Source: CBDCVD01 sp965224015 (lineage in GTDB: Bacteria; Pseudomonadota; Alphaproteobacteria; Rhizobiales; CBDCVD01). Taken from it: a DNA stretch of 64,000 bases. The notes under the pieces are model-generated. The model saw only the letters and a program-made list of their open reading frames with translations. It made no database searches and had not been told where the DNA came from. Position numbers and translations under genes: made by a program. The stretch is taken from NCBI GenBank assembly GCA_965224015.1, contig OZ245032.1, positions 1,922,001 to 1,986,000 on the forward strand, written 5' to 3'. The stretch's first letter is position 1; each line of letters starts with the position of its first letter. Shown one piece after another: positions 1 through 9,920 of this stretch.

Positions 1-1215
1 GTCCAGGTGAACTCTCTTGGCCTGACAGAGCAGCAGCCAGAAAACAACGTCTACCGCATTTTACTGGAAATGCTTGCGGTGACTCTGTCGAAAAAAGCGC
101 GCGCGCGGGCGGTGCAGCTGCCGGCCTGGAATGAGGCCCTTGGACTTCCGCGACCATGGGACCAGCAGTGGTCCCTGCGCTTGCAGCAGATTGTGGCTTT
201 GGAGACGGACCTGCTGGCTTATGACGATCTGTTTGAGGGCTCAAGGGTTGTCGAGGAAAAGGTGGAGGCGCTGAAGCGGGAGGTTCGCGATGGGCTGGAG
301 ATTATCGAGACTATGGGGGGTGCGGTTGTTGCGGTTGAGTCCTCTTACATGAAGCAGCAGCTTGTTGCCGCCAATGCCGCGCGCCTGGCGGCTATCGAAT
401 CCGGCGAGCAGGTCGTCGTTGGCGTCAACCGCTACCAGGAAAGTGAACCGAGCCCGCTCACGCAAGCGGCGGATGACGGCGGTATCGTGACGGTTGGCGA
501 GTTTATCGAAGCGGAACAGATTGCCGCCTTGCTCCGGTGGCGGGAGCAGCGCGACGACGGCGCGGTGCAAGCGGCGCTGGAGGCCCTGCGCACGGCCGCC
601 TGTGAGGATCGCAACATCATGCCGGCAAGTATCGATGCCGCTAAGGCCGGGGTGACCACCGGTGAGTGGGGTGCCCTCATGCGTGAGGTTTTTGGAGAAT
701 ATCGTGCCCCCACGGGGGTCTCGGGGGCGGGAGCACCTCCCCGGGGTCAAAGCGATGCCATGGATGATCAGGCAATATATCGGGTGCGCGACAAGGTCGC
801 GGCCCTGCGGCGCGCGCAAGGCGCGCCCATTCGTTTGCTTGTTGGTAAACCAGGACTTGACGGCCATTCCAATGGCGCTGAGCAGATTGCGGTCAGGGCC
901 CGGGACTGCGGTCTTGACGTGATCTACGACGGCATTCGTTTGAGCGTTGCCGATATTGTCAAAACAGCGGCCGAAGAGGATGTTCACGCCATCGGGCTTT
1001 CCATCCTCTCGGGCTCCCATATGGCACTTGCTGAGGATGTTCTGGCGGGTCTGCGTGAAGCGGGACTTGCGGATGTGCCCGTCTATCTGGGCGGCATTAT
1101 CCCGGCGAGCGATCACCAGGACTTGCGCAAACTGGGGATCGCGGGGGTCTTTACCCCCAAAGATTTTGACCTTAGCGCCATTATTGAGAACATTGTTGAT
1201 GATCTGGCGGGATAG
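1..1215 (+). CDS. ecm: Ethylmalonyl-CoA mutase, C-terminal part (5' end outside window)
   Basis: The reading frame is open from base 1, so only the last ~404 residues are present; family members are about 650 residues or longer. The first part carries the end of the acyl-CoA mutase barrel. The last ~130 residues are a B12-binding domain with the signature GLDGHSNGAE, in which the His of DxHxxG is the lower axial cobalt ligand. The mid-region FEGSRVVEEKVEALKRE followed by GYRQ-like 'VNRYQESE' is typical of the MeaA/Ecm branch. Family knowledge: it converts ethylmalonyl-CoA to methylsuccinyl-CoA in the ethylmalonyl-CoA pathway of acetate assimilation, using adenosylcobalamin. That fits the adenosyltransferase and cobaltochelatase genes elsewhere in the window. 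A methylmalonyl-CoA mutase-like paralogue is the main alternative. Confidence 0.85.
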   Translation, partial: VQVNSLGLTEQQPENNVYRILLEMLAVTLSKKARARAVQLPAWNEALGLPRPWDQQWSLRLQQIVALETDLLAYDDLFEGSRVVEEKVEALKREVRDGLEIIETMGGAVVAVESSYMKQQLVAANAARLAAIESGEQVVVGVNRYQESEPSPLTQAADDGGIVTVGEFIEAEQIAALLRWREQRDDGAVQAALEALRTAACEDRNIMPASIDAAKAGVTTGEWGALMREVFGEYRAPTGVSGAGAPPRGQSDAMDDQAIYRVRDKVAALRRAQGAPIRLLVGKPGLDGHSNGAEQIAVRARDCGLDVIYDGIRLSVADIVKTAAEEDVHAIGLSILSGSHMALAEDVLAGLREAGLADVPVYLGGIIPASDHQDLRKLGIAGVFTPKDFDLSAIIENIVDDLAG

Positions 1216-1228
1216 AACGCTTGATCTA

Positions 1229-1262
1229 TTAATACCAGCGGCATCGGCTTTCATAGTCCTAA
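1229..1262 (+). repeat. Degenerate remnant of family B repeat
   Basis: The stretch beginning ATACCAGCGGCATCGGCTTT resembles the left end of the 103-bp family B element but has substitutions, and no right end follows. It lies in the gap between ecm and phrB. Confidence 0.5.
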
Positions 1263-1364
1263 AAAGGTTTGTGTGTCGCGCCTTGTCAACAGATAGCCCA
1301 TTGAGAGCGAGCATCCAGCGGCACCGTTTGGCAATAAAATAATCACGGGAGGAAAACACCGACA

Positions 1365-2789
1365 ATGAATGATCGTATCGCGGTTCATTGGTTTCGACAG
1401 GACTTGCGATTGTGCGATAATCCCGCGCTTGCACAAGCTGCCAGACATGGCCGCGTGTTACCCCTTTATATTCTTGATGATGAGCATGCCGGGGCCTACG
1501 CCATGGGCGGAGCAAGCCGCTGGTGGTTGCACCACTCCCTGGCGTCACTCGACAGATCGCTGAGCGGCTGTTTATCTCTGTACCGAGGTAATCCATTTGA
1601 CGTCCTTGCCGATGTTATCGCGCATTTTGATGTGCAGGCCGTCTATTGGAATCGATGCTACGAACCGTGGCGCATCAATCGTGATACGGAGATAAAAAAA
1701 TTTCTGAGAACAAAAGGTGTTCAAGTTGAGACCTGTAACGGTTCACTGCTTTGGGAGCCCTGGACTGTCAGGAAGAACGACGGCACCCCGTACAAAGTCT
1801 TTACACCCTTTTATCACAAAGGGTGTTTGCAGGTCAGGCCACCAGGTGAACCCATACCCGTGCCAGCGAATGTAGCCTATCAAAAGGATCAGGAGCATTC
1901 TCTTGACTTGCGCGAACTCAATCTTCTGCCCCGTACACGATGGGACAAAAAACTGGAGGCACAATGGCAGGTTGGAGAGGACGCAGCCCGCGCTCGCTTT
2001 CGCACGTTCATTCACAAAGGGCTGCCGAGTTACAAGGAAGGGCGGAACTTTCCGGCCAAACCTTATGTCTCAAGGCTGTCTCCGCATTTGCATTTTGGAG
2101 AAATATCCCCCAATCAAATCTGGTATGCGCTTACAAGCATGGGTGACGACAAGCCTATTGATCATTTCTGCAGGCAGTTGGGATGGCGCGAATTCTCCTA
2201 TAGCCAACTTTATTATAATCCTTACTTGCCAACAAAGAACCTGCAAGCAAAGTTTGATGACTTTCCATGGGTCGAAAATAACGCGCTGCTGGATGCATGG
2301 CAAAGAGGAAGAACAGGCATACCCCTGGTTGATGCCGGCATGCGCGAACTTTGGCAAACGGGTTATATGCATAACCGGATGCGCATGGTTGTCGGATCAT
2401 TTCTGGTGAAAAACCTGCGTCTTCATTGGCGTCATGGCGCGCAATGGTTCTGGGATACGCTGGTTGATGCGGATCTTGCCAACAATAGCGCCGGTTGGCA
2501 GTGGATTGCCGGTTGCGGTGCGGATGCGGCGCCTTATTTTCGTATTTTCAATCCCGTGACCCAGGGACATAAATTTGATCCCGGTGGCCATTATGTACGA
2601 CAATATATACCCGAAATCGCGTCCCTGCCGGAGCGGTATATTTTTAGTCCGTGGGAGGCACCTGCGTCTATCTTGACAGACGCCGGTGTCAACCCGGGTT
2701 CTCCATACCCGGCTCCTGTTGTTGACTTAAAATCATCTCGTGAGGCGGCACTCGCGGCGTTCCAGTCCTTGAAAACCGGGGTTCGCTAG
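1365..2789 (+). CDS. phrB: Deoxyribodipyrimidine photolyase
   Basis: A 474-residue protein that starts at an ATG about 12 nt after a GGGAGG site. The N-terminal photolyase domain begins IAVHWFRQDLRLCDNPAL, the usual opening of class I enzymes. The C-terminal half is the FAD-binding domain with GRTGIPLVDAGMRELWQTG followed by MHNRMRM, the most conserved block of the family, and the WRHGAQWFWDTLVDADLANN segment. Family role: light-driven repair of cyclobutane pyrimidine dimers using FADH- and an antenna chromophore, in the cytoplasm. It is full length and has no visible lesion. It stands alone downstream of ecm with its own ribosome site and is followed by repeats. A cryptochrome role cannot be excluded from sequence alone. 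Confidence 0.93.
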   Translation: MNDRIAVHWFRQDLRLCDNPALAQAARHGRVLPLYILDDEHAGAYAMGGASRWWLHHSLASLDRSLSGCLSLYRGNPFDVLADVIAHFDVQAVYWNRCYEPWRINRDTEIKKFLRTKGVQVETCNGSLLWEPWTVRKNDGTPYKVFTPFYHKGCLQVRPPGEPIPVPANVAYQKDQEHSLDLRELNLLPRTRWDKKLEAQWQVGEDAARARFRTFIHKGLPSYKEGRNFPAKPYVSRLSPHLHFGEISPNQIWYALTSMGDDKPIDHFCRQLGWREFSYSQLYYNPYLPTKNLQAKFDDFPWVENNALLDAWQRGRTGIPLVDAGMRELWQTGYMHNRMRMVVGSFLVKNLRLHWRHGAQWFWDTLVDADLANNSAGWQWIAGCGADAAPYFRIFNPVTQGHKFDPGGHYVRQYIPEIASLPERYIFSPWEAPASILTDAGVNPGSPYPAPVVDLKSSREAALAAFQSLKTGVR

Positions 2790-2813
2790 CGCCTGGAAAC
2801 GTCTGTTAACGAC

Positions 2814-3496
2814 CTATAGCAAAATGCGTTTAATGGGATTAATGGGCACTCCCGTATTTTTCGCGCATTTTGCTATAGGTTTAGAGGGCGATCAGCTTTA
2901 TGGGGTTAGCTTATACCAAGGGCCCTTGCCAATGACTCATGCCTTGGCGTCAAAGCGTTGTGTTATCAAGGCAGTACACCAGCCAGCGTGTCCATAAAGC
3001 CCATACCGCTGGTATTACCGCTCACAAAATGGGTACAGCTAACCCCATGCTGATCTTGAGCAAAATGCGTTTAATGGGATTGATGGGCACTCCCGTATTT
3101 TCGCGCATTTTGCTATAGGTTTAGAGGGCGATCAGCTTTATGGGGTTAGCTTATACCAAGGGCCCTTGCCAATGACTCATGCCTTGGCGTCAAAGCGTTG
3201 TGTTAGCAAGGCAGTACACCAGCCAGCGTGTCCATAAAGCCCATACCGCTGGTATTACCGCTCACAAAATGGGTACAGCTAACCCCATGCTGATCTTGAG
3301 CAAAATGCGTTTAATGGGATTGATGGGCACTCCCATATTCTTCTCACATTTTGCTATAGATTTAGAGGGCGATCAGCTTTATGGGGTTAGCTTATACCAA
3401 GGACCCTTGCCAATGACTCATGCCTTGGCGTCAAAGAGGTATGTTATCAAGGCAGTACACCAGTCGGCGTGTCTATAAAGCCAATACCGCTGGTAT
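2814..3496. repeat. Three-unit tandem array of composite repeat C-A(B)
   Basis: A unit of 240-241 bp occurs almost identically at about 2820, 3061 and 3301; the third copy lacks its last ~45 bp. Each unit has a family C palindrome (CTATAGCAAAATGCG ... CGCATTTTGCTATAG), a short spacer (TTAGAGGGC), and a family A palindrome (GATCAGC ... GCTGATC) with a 103-bp family B element inside its loop in reverse orientation. The B copies are at 2913-3015, 3153-3255 and 3394-3496. No protein-coding gene is credible here; the open frames across it are repeat sequence. Confidence 0.9.
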
Positions 3497-3780
3497 AGTC
3501 TCGCAGGATATAGTGGGGCTATTTGCAAGAGGCTTAAGGTCCATATGAGATCAGCATGGCGTTAGCTGTACCCATTTTGCCAAGGGTAAAGCTAACGCCA
3601 TAAAGCTGATCGCCCTGAAATCTATAGCAAAAGCGCCCCTTCGGGTTTCCGATTGGCGCAACGCCCACACCCAAGCCGCTCTTGAGAGATGGATAAACAT
3701 CGCTCTTCGATCGCCTTGAGCTTGGGTATCGCCTCGCCAATCGAGAAACAGAATTGCTTCTATTAAGACCTGACACGCTC
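3497..3780 (-). mobile_element. Family D MITE-like element, one end missing, with an A element inserted
   Basis: Read on the minus strand, this matches the intact element at 58834-59107: same terminal GAGCGTGTCAGGTCTTAATAG (ending at 3780 and followed by TA), same GATTGGCGAGGC segment, same internal ~100 bp. The distal inverted end is absent, and the family B copy abuts it at 3496. A family A palindrome (3549-3611) plus a stub of family C interrupts it. The nesting order is therefore D first, then A/C. It separates phrB from the polyol module. Confidence 0.82.
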
Positions 3781-3820
3781 TAAATGGGGCATTATGTGTC
3801 TGTCCATTCTTGCATCAGGA

Positions 3821-4544
3821 TCAGCGATCCGCCACAGATCGCAGTGCTCGTTTTGGAGGAAGCAAATCTTCAAACTTGCCCACGACGTGGTTTGCGCCGG
3901 CGCTTCGAAGTATCCCTTCGTGTTCATTCATCAGGTTCATCAAGTGTGCACCTCCGATGAAACCGATTGACTTCATTTCAGCGGCCACCGCAGCGTGAAT
4001 GCCATAAGGACTGTCTTCAATGACGAGGCATTTCTTTGGATTTACTCCAGTTTTCTCAGCAGCTAGCAAAAAAAGATCCGGCGATGGTTTGCCCCGGGTA
4101 ACAAGTTCCGTGCTGTAAACATGAGGAAACCGATCCGCCGACGCCATCACGCCGAGCGCCACTCTAATGCGTTCAAATGTCCCACTAGATGCGATGCAGT
4201 AACGGAGGCCGTTGTCGGTTAGTTCGTCGAGGAGGTCGACGATCCCCGAAATCGGCCGAAGTTCTCGTTTGAACCCTGCAAACAGTTTTTCCTGCCACAT
4301 TTCTCCAAACCCGTTTGATGTCTTCTTCGGATTATTGCGCGAAACATATCTGCAGATCGCTGAAAGTGATCGGCCAAGAAAAAGTCTTCGAACTTCGTTT
4401 AATGGCATGTCCAACCCGTAGTTCGCCAGTGTATTCTGCAGCGTTCCAAGGGAGATGTTTTCGCTGTCCGCAATTACACCATCAAAGTCCAATATCACCA
4501 ATTCGACGTCTTCAAAAGGAACAGTCCAAAGCCCGTTACCTAGA

Positions 4545-4570
<26 letters not shown>
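3821..4570 (-). CDS. HAD-superfamily phosphatase (phosphoglycolate/phosphogluconate phosphatase-like)
   Basis: A 249-residue cytoplasmic HAD hydrolase. Motif I is LDFDGVIADSE (nucleophile and acid Asp), motif II is the Ser/Thr in ASSGTFE, motif III is the Lys of GKPSPDLF, and motif IV is VIEDSPYGI. A helical cap follows motif I, as in the subfamily IA beta-phosphoglucomutase/6-phosphogluconate phosphatase group. The GTG start at 4570 has GGAG eight bases upstream and lies inside the end of the upstream ATPase gene (26-bp overlap), so the two are translationally coupled. Its place at the end of a polyol uptake operon suggests it dephosphorylates a sugar or polyol phosphate; the substrate is not visible from sequence. 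Confidence 0.8.
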
Positions 4571-5603
<1,033 letters not shown>

Positions 5604-5762
5604 GTCTAACCTCCTCCAGGTTTCAAAAACTAAAGCTACATAATATTTTTGTATCCTCTTATAAACTTTTGTATTGACATTCAAGCCAAAATGTAACTTT
5701 TGTATGTCCGTTGATACAAGAGGATGCAATCTTGCATCACCAAAAGTGGGAGGAGATTACTC
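5604..5762. promoter_or_regulatory. Divergent promoter region with four TTGTAT half-sites
   Basis: This AT-rich gap separates the divergent ATPase and binding-protein genes. The octamer TTTTGTAT occurs at 5647, 5667 and 5698, spaced 20 and 31 bp, close to whole helical turns. An inverted ATACAA occurs at 5714-5719. ATCCTCTT (5653-5660) is also matched by AAGAGGAT (5718-5725). I infer operator sites for the SorC-family regulator encoded at 8943; no footprint evidence exists here. Confidence 0.5.
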
Positions 5763-7109
5763 GTGTCTAAAATCCTAAAACTCTTAAGCTCAACTATCAT
5801 AGCTGGATGTCTGGCCACCGGAGCGCTAGCTGATAGTCATAGTTGGAGTCTGAAAAAAGCTGCGGAGCCCTATTCGGGTACAACTGTGGATGTCGTTTTC
5901 TTATTGCGTCCTGGCTACGCAGCTATCGAGGCTATGGTGCCAGAGTTCGAGAAGGAAACGGGCATCAAGATAAATATCATCAAGCATCCTTACGAGAATG
6001 CTCTTGGTGAACAAGTTCGAGACTTTGTCGCAGGTGGCGACCTGGACATCGCACTGATTGATTTGGTCTGGATCGGCAACTTCGCAGAAAATGATTGGAT
6101 TGTTCCAATTGACAAGATCAAGGCGGACTATCCTGAAATCATTGATCCAGGCCTCGACTTAGATGACTTTTTTCCACTGGTTCTCAATGCATTTGGTGGC
6201 TGGAATAATACACTCTACGGCCTGCCGTTCGACAACTATTCCGGTCTCATGTTCTACAACAAAAAAATGTTGGCAGATGCTGGATTTGATGGACCGCCAA
6301 AAACCTGGCAAGAGCTGAAGGATGTTTATGGTCCTGCGTTGACTAAAGATGGCAAGCATGCCTTTGCCCTGCAATCCAAGCGTAACGAAACGCAGTCAGC
6401 CGACAGCTTCGCCCGGATGCTTTGGCCCTTTGGCGGTTCCTTCCTGAACGCTGAGTTCAGGTCCAATCTCAACTCCGAAGAAAGCCAGACAGGTCTCAAA
6501 TTCCGTCAGGATTTGATGCAATATATGCCCGACGGGATCGTGGCTTATGATCATGCCGAGACTGTTAATGCGTTCTCACAGGGCGACGTAGCAATCATTA
6601 CCGAATGGTCGGCGTTTTATTCCTCAGTTGTCGATCCAAAGACTTCGAAGGTTGCGGCTGATGTAGGAATTGCTCCCGAACCAAAAGGTCCGGCGGGCCG
6701 GAAGCCCGCTTTGGGCGGGTTCTCCCTTGCCGTTGCAGAGCAGGCTGATGACAAAGAAAAGGCCGCGGCCTGGCTCTTCATCCAGTGGGCGACATCAAAG
6801 GCCAATGCCGGCGAATATTTGGCGCGCGGCGGCGTTCCTGCACGTCAATCGGCTTATGCGGATCCAAAATTGGCAGAAAAGTTCACTTTCATTCCGGCTC
6901 TTGTCGAAAGCTGGAAGGAAGGGGTTCCGGAATTTCGCCCGCGCTTTGCCGAATGGCCAGAGATCACTGAGATCGTTCAGGAATGGGGGACGAAGATCAT
7001 GCTTGGTGAGGTTTCCACTGAAGATGGCGCCAAGGAAATTGGTACGCGAATGGAAGCCGTGCTAGAAGAAGCCGGCTACTATTCCGGCAGCAAGCCTCTC
7101 GCGCAATAG
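5763..7109 (+). CDS. Extracellular polyol/sugar-binding protein of ABC transporter
   Basis: A 448-residue family 1 solute-binding protein. The start is the GTG at 5763, about ten bases after GGGAGGAG; the longer open frame from 5724 adds residues without a signal-like composition. The N-terminus is a Sec signal with a likely cut after GALA. The segment IAGC would also satisfy a lipobox, so lipidation is possible. The mature protein has the features of the family: an early VVFLLRPGYAA strand, LDIALIDLVWIG, NTLYGLPFDNYSGLMFYNK, and a late GGVPARQSAY. It is the first gene of the plus-strand operon and is followed by a strong stem-loop before the permeases. The substrate is probably a sugar alcohol, from its neighbours. 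Confidence 0.9.
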   Translation: MSKILKLLSSTIIAGCLATGALADSHSWSLKKAAEPYSGTTVDVVFLLRPGYAAIEAMVPEFEKETGIKINIIKHPYENALGEQVRDFVAGGDLDIALIDLVWIGNFAENDWIVPIDKIKADYPEIIDPGLDLDDFFPLVLNAFGGWNNTLYGLPFDNYSGLMFYNKKMLADAGFDGPPKTWQELKDVYGPALTKDGKHAFALQSKRNETQSADSFARMLWPFGGSFLNAEFRSNLNSEESQTGLKFRQDLMQYMPDGIVAYDHAETVNAFSQGDVAIITEWSAFYSSVVDPKTSKVAADVGIAPEPKGPAGRKPALGGFSLAVAEQADDKEKAAAWLFIQWATSKANAGEYLARGGVPARQSAYADPKLAEKFTFIPALVESWKEGVPEFRPRFAEWPEITEIVQEWGTKIMLGEVSTEDGAKEIGTRMEAVLEEAGYYSGSKPLAQ

Positions 7110-7125
7110 TAACGGAAATCGCTAA

Positions 7126-7162
7126 TCTGGAGCGACTCTTTTCTTTATTGCGTCGCTCCAGA
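7126..7162 (+). terminator. Intra-operon stem-loop after binding-protein gene
   Basis: The arms TCTGGAGCGAC (7126-7136) and GTCGCTCCAGA (7152-7162) are perfect 11-bp complements around a 15-nt loop. No T-run follows, so it is probably a processing or partial-attenuation hairpin that keeps the binding protein mRNA in excess over the permeases, as known for other ABC operons. That role is inferred. Confidence 0.65.
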
Positions 7163-7182
7163 GCAATATCAATGGCGTATAT

Positions 7183-8049
7183 ATGCGCGGCTATGCATCA
7201 AGAAAAACGATATTTAGCTTTATCGGACCAGCTGTTTTAGGGCTGGCAATAATTGGGATTGCACCGCTGCTTTACGCCATATGGACGTCCCTTCATTTTT
7301 ACAATTTAACCAAGCTTAAGAGAGTTAAATTTATCGGCTTGGACAATTATTGGTCAGTTTTGACCGATGAAGTCTTTTGGCAGGCCATGGGTCGAACCTT
7401 TTTTTTACTTGCGACGGCGCTACCGTTACAAATTGCATTTGGATTGGGAATCGCTCTCGTACTTCACCAACCGAAACTCACATTCCTCAAAACGCTCACG
7501 CGCTTGAGCTTGGTATTGCCAATGGCGACCACTTACGCCGTTGTTGGGCTGCTCGGCCAGGTCATGTTCAATCAGAAATTTGGCGTTGTAAACCAATTGT
7601 TAGGGGGTGCCAATATCAATTGGATCGGCGACCCGGAAAATGCATTCATGATGATTATTTTTTGGGATGTCTGGCAATGGACTCCGTTTGTAGCGCTCGT
7701 ATTGCTAGCCGGACTGACGATGGTGCCTGGAGAGGTTGAAGAAGCTGCGCGATTGGAAACAAAGAATTGGTGGACGGTGTTGCGTTATGTCCAATTGCCC
7801 TTCTTATTGCCGGGCCTGACGGCTGTTTTAATACTGCGAACGGCCGACACTCTCAAACTTTTCGACATGGTGTTCACATCCACTCGGGGGGGACCGGGAT
7901 CTTCGACAGAGATTATTTCGCTGATGATTCAACGAGTCGGGTTTAGAGGCTTTGATCAGGGGCTGGCGTCAGCGCAGGCGGTGATCTTGCTGATTATCAC
8001 AATTGTGCTTGCTCAAATTTACATTCGAATTTTCTATCGTGAGGTGTGA
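7183..8049 (+). CDS. Polyol/sugar ABC transporter permease (MalF/UgpA type)
   Basis: A 288-residue inner-membrane protein with about six hydrophobic segments, the first at residues 10-35. The cytoplasmic EAA loop VEEAARLETKNWWTVLRYVQLP contacts the ATPase. Its length matches the short MalF/UgpA-type permeases. An ATG 11 bases upstream is out of frame, so the start at 7183 is preferred. It lies after the stem-loop at 7126-7162 and is followed three bases later by the partner permease. Together with the products of 5763, 8053 and 4545 it completes an importer. Confidence 0.9.
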   Translation: MRGYASRKTIFSFIGPAVLGLAIIGIAPLLYAIWTSLHFYNLTKLKRVKFIGLDNYWSVLTDEVFWQAMGRTFFLLATALPLQIAFGLGIALVLHQPKLTFLKTLTRLSLVLPMATTYAVVGLLGQVMFNQKFGVVNQLLGGANINWIGDPENAFMMIIFWDVWQWTPFVALVLLAGLTMVPGEVEEAARLETKNWWTVLRYVQLPFLLPGLTAVLILRTADTLKLFDMVFTSTRGGPGSSTEIISLMIQRVGFRGFDQGLASAQAVILLIITIVLAQIYIRIFYREV

Positions 8050-8052
8050 GAC

Positions 8053-8871
8053 ATGACCATAAACCGCTCATTCCTCTTACAAATTCTACTATTGGCACTG
8101 ATTATTCTGATTTGTGTATTTCCATTTTATTGGATGGTGACTACCTCACTCAAGAACCAGGTTGTCGCACTCGAAGCCCCACCTGTTTGGATATTCGAGG
8201 TCACACTCGACAACTACCGCGAGGCGCTTTTTGAAGATGGCGTGCTTCGTACCCTGATCAACTCACTGATCATTGCTGTATCGACAACCCTGCTAGCATT
8301 ATTCCTTGGCGTTCCCGCGGCATTTGCACTGGCGCGCTTCGAATTTCGGAGAAAAAAAGACCTTTGGTTTTGGTTCATCACTAATCGAATGGTCTCACCA
8401 ATTGTTCTAGCGCTCCCTTTCTTTCTCATCTCCCGAAATTTGGGTATTCTGGACAAGCATATCACACTCATACTCATCTATCTGACTTTCAACCTACCGA
8501 TTGTCATCTGGATTGTGACCGATCAGTTCAGGAGCATCCCTTACGACTTGGATGAAGCTGCCAGGCTCGAAGGTGCATCTCAGTTCACAATCATGCACAA
8601 AATCTGCCTGCCCCTTGCGATGCCAGGTGTGGCAGTGTCAGCCATATTCTCTTTTATTTTTTCCTGGAATGAACTGATGTTTGGGCTGATTCTCACTAGA
8701 AGTGAGGCGAAAACAGCTCCTGCCATGGCTGTATCCTTTATGGAGGGATACAATCTGCCTTACGGGAAGATCATGGCAACTTCTACTCTCATCGTCATTC
8801 CGGTCCTGATTTTTGCACTCATTGCTTCCAAACAGCTGGTACGTGGCCTAACCATGGGGGCTGTGAAGTGA
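8053..8871 (+). CDS. Polyol/sugar ABC transporter permease (MalG/UgpE type)
   Basis: A 272-residue inner-membrane partner permease. The N-terminal FPFYWMVTTSLKNQ is characteristic of the MalG group, and the EAA loop is LDEAARLEGASQFTIMHKICLP. Six membrane segments are apparent. The ATG lies three bases after the stop of the first permease, so both are translated from one message. The C-terminus LVRGLTMGAVK is the usual family ending, so the gene is complete. Confidence 0.9.
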   Translation: MTINRSFLLQILLLALIILICVFPFYWMVTTSLKNQVVALEAPPVWIFEVTLDNYREALFEDGVLRTLINSLIIAVSTTLLALFLGVPAAFALARFEFRRKKDLWFWFITNRMVSPIVLALPFFLISRNLGILDKHITLILIYLTFNLPIVIWIVTDQFRSIPYDLDEAARLEGASQFTIMHKICLPLAMPGVAVSAIFSFIFSWNELMFGLILTRSEAKTAPAMAVSFMEGYNLPYGKIMATSTLIVIPVLIFALIASKQLVRGLTMGAVK

Positions 8872-8942
8872 GAATCCTATTACTTTCAACTATTTCTCCA
8901 GTCCTTGCTCATGACCACTGGTTGGAATAACGAGGTGTAGTC

Positions 8943-9920
8943 ATGTCGCGAAACATAAAGCTGGACTTGATTGATTCCGAAGAGCAACTCCTGGTCAGAC
9001 TTGCGTGGGCCTGTGAGATCGAGGGATTAACGCAGGCTGATGCAGCAAAACGATTTGGAATAACACGTTTACGTGTCAACAAGGCGCTCAGTGAGGCACG
9101 CCGGCGAGGAATACTTCGTGTCAGCGTTGACTCGGTTTTTGCCGCCTCGGCTAAGCTTGAGTGGGAGCTCGAACACCGGTTCCGCTTATTGCGCGCCATT
9201 GTCGTTCCTTCCCCTGTTGATGCTTCATCCGTTACGCAATTAGTCAGCGCAGGTTTGGGGGACTATTTGGGCGCTCTGCTGTCCGACGATGCAATCACCA
9301 GTTTTGGTATGTCGTGGGGGAATACACTTAATCTGGCAACTCGTTTTATGCAGCCGCTGAACAGACCAGACTTGGAAATAGTCTCTGTAATGGGTGGAGT
9401 TACTCGTGGATCGGACGTGAACAGTTATGAAATCACAACTCGCCTCGCCGATTTGTGCAACGCAGAGCATAGTTTTTTCACAGCGCCGCTTTATGCAGGA
9501 AGCGCGGTAAGCCAATCTTTGTTCCTTGAGCAGGATGTCGTGGCAAACATGCTCGGCAAGATTCGTTCCTGTGGTGCGATTGCTCTGGCGACAGGTGATC
9601 TGAAGAGTTCACTTCTTGTTCGCGATGCCCTTCCCGCAGACATTACAGCGCCGGAACTCGAAGCTGCTGGCGGTGTTGGTGATATTTTGGGCTACATCTT
9701 GGATGCTGACGGTAACCTAATCGATCACGACATTAACAATCGAGTAGTAGGAATGTCGCTGGAAAATCTCGGCGAAATTGAAAACGTCATAATGGCAGCG
9801 GGCGGTCTAAACAAAGTGCTCATCCTGGCGGCCGCGCTGAAGCGACACTTTATCGATACGCTTGTTACCGATGAAAACACCGCTACTGCATTACTGGAAC
9901 GAAGTAATGGTCGAAAATAA
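8943..9920 (+). CDS. SorC-family transcriptional regulator
   Basis: A 325-residue cytoplasmic regulator. Residues ~25-55 form a helix-turn-helix (GLTQADAAKRFGITRLRVNK), and the remainder is the SorC/DeoR-type sugar-binding domain that adopts a sugar-phosphate isomerase fold. Family knowledge: SorC proteins bind phosphorylated sugars and act as activators or repressors of polyol operons. It sits inside the operon it probably controls. The repeated TTGTAT half-sites in the 5604-5762 gap are candidate operators. Its stop overlaps the start of the dehydrogenase gene by 14 bases, indicating coupling. Confidence 0.88.
   Translation: MSRNIKLDLIDSEEQLLVRLAWACEIEGLTQADAAKRFGITRLRVNKALSEARRRGILRVSVDSVFAASAKLEWELEHRFRLLRAIVVPSPVDASSVTQLVSAGLGDYLGALLSDDAITSFGMSWGNTLNLATRFMQPLNRPDLEIVSVMGGVTRGSDVNSYEITTRLADLCNAEHSFFTAPLYAGSAVSQSLFLEQDVVANMLGKIRSCGAIALATGDLKSSLLVRDALPADITAPELEAAGGVGDILGYILDADGNLIDHDINNRVVGMSLENLGEIENVIMAAGGLNKVLILAAALKRHFIDTLVTDENTATALLERSNGRK

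Noticed and set aside
241..1596. Long 451-codon frame antisense to ecm and the phrB start
   Set aside because: It lies opposite well-conserved coding sequence of two real genes, has no recognisable domain, and is a by-product of GC-rich codon use.
3179..3478. 99-codon frame in the repeat array
   Set aside because: It is made entirely of repeat sequence, and similar frames appear wherever the repeats occur.
2814..3496. Possible CRISPR array, because of regular direct repeats
   Set aside because: The repeat units are 240 bp with no unique spacers, consist of palindromic elements found singly elsewhere, and no cas genes are near.
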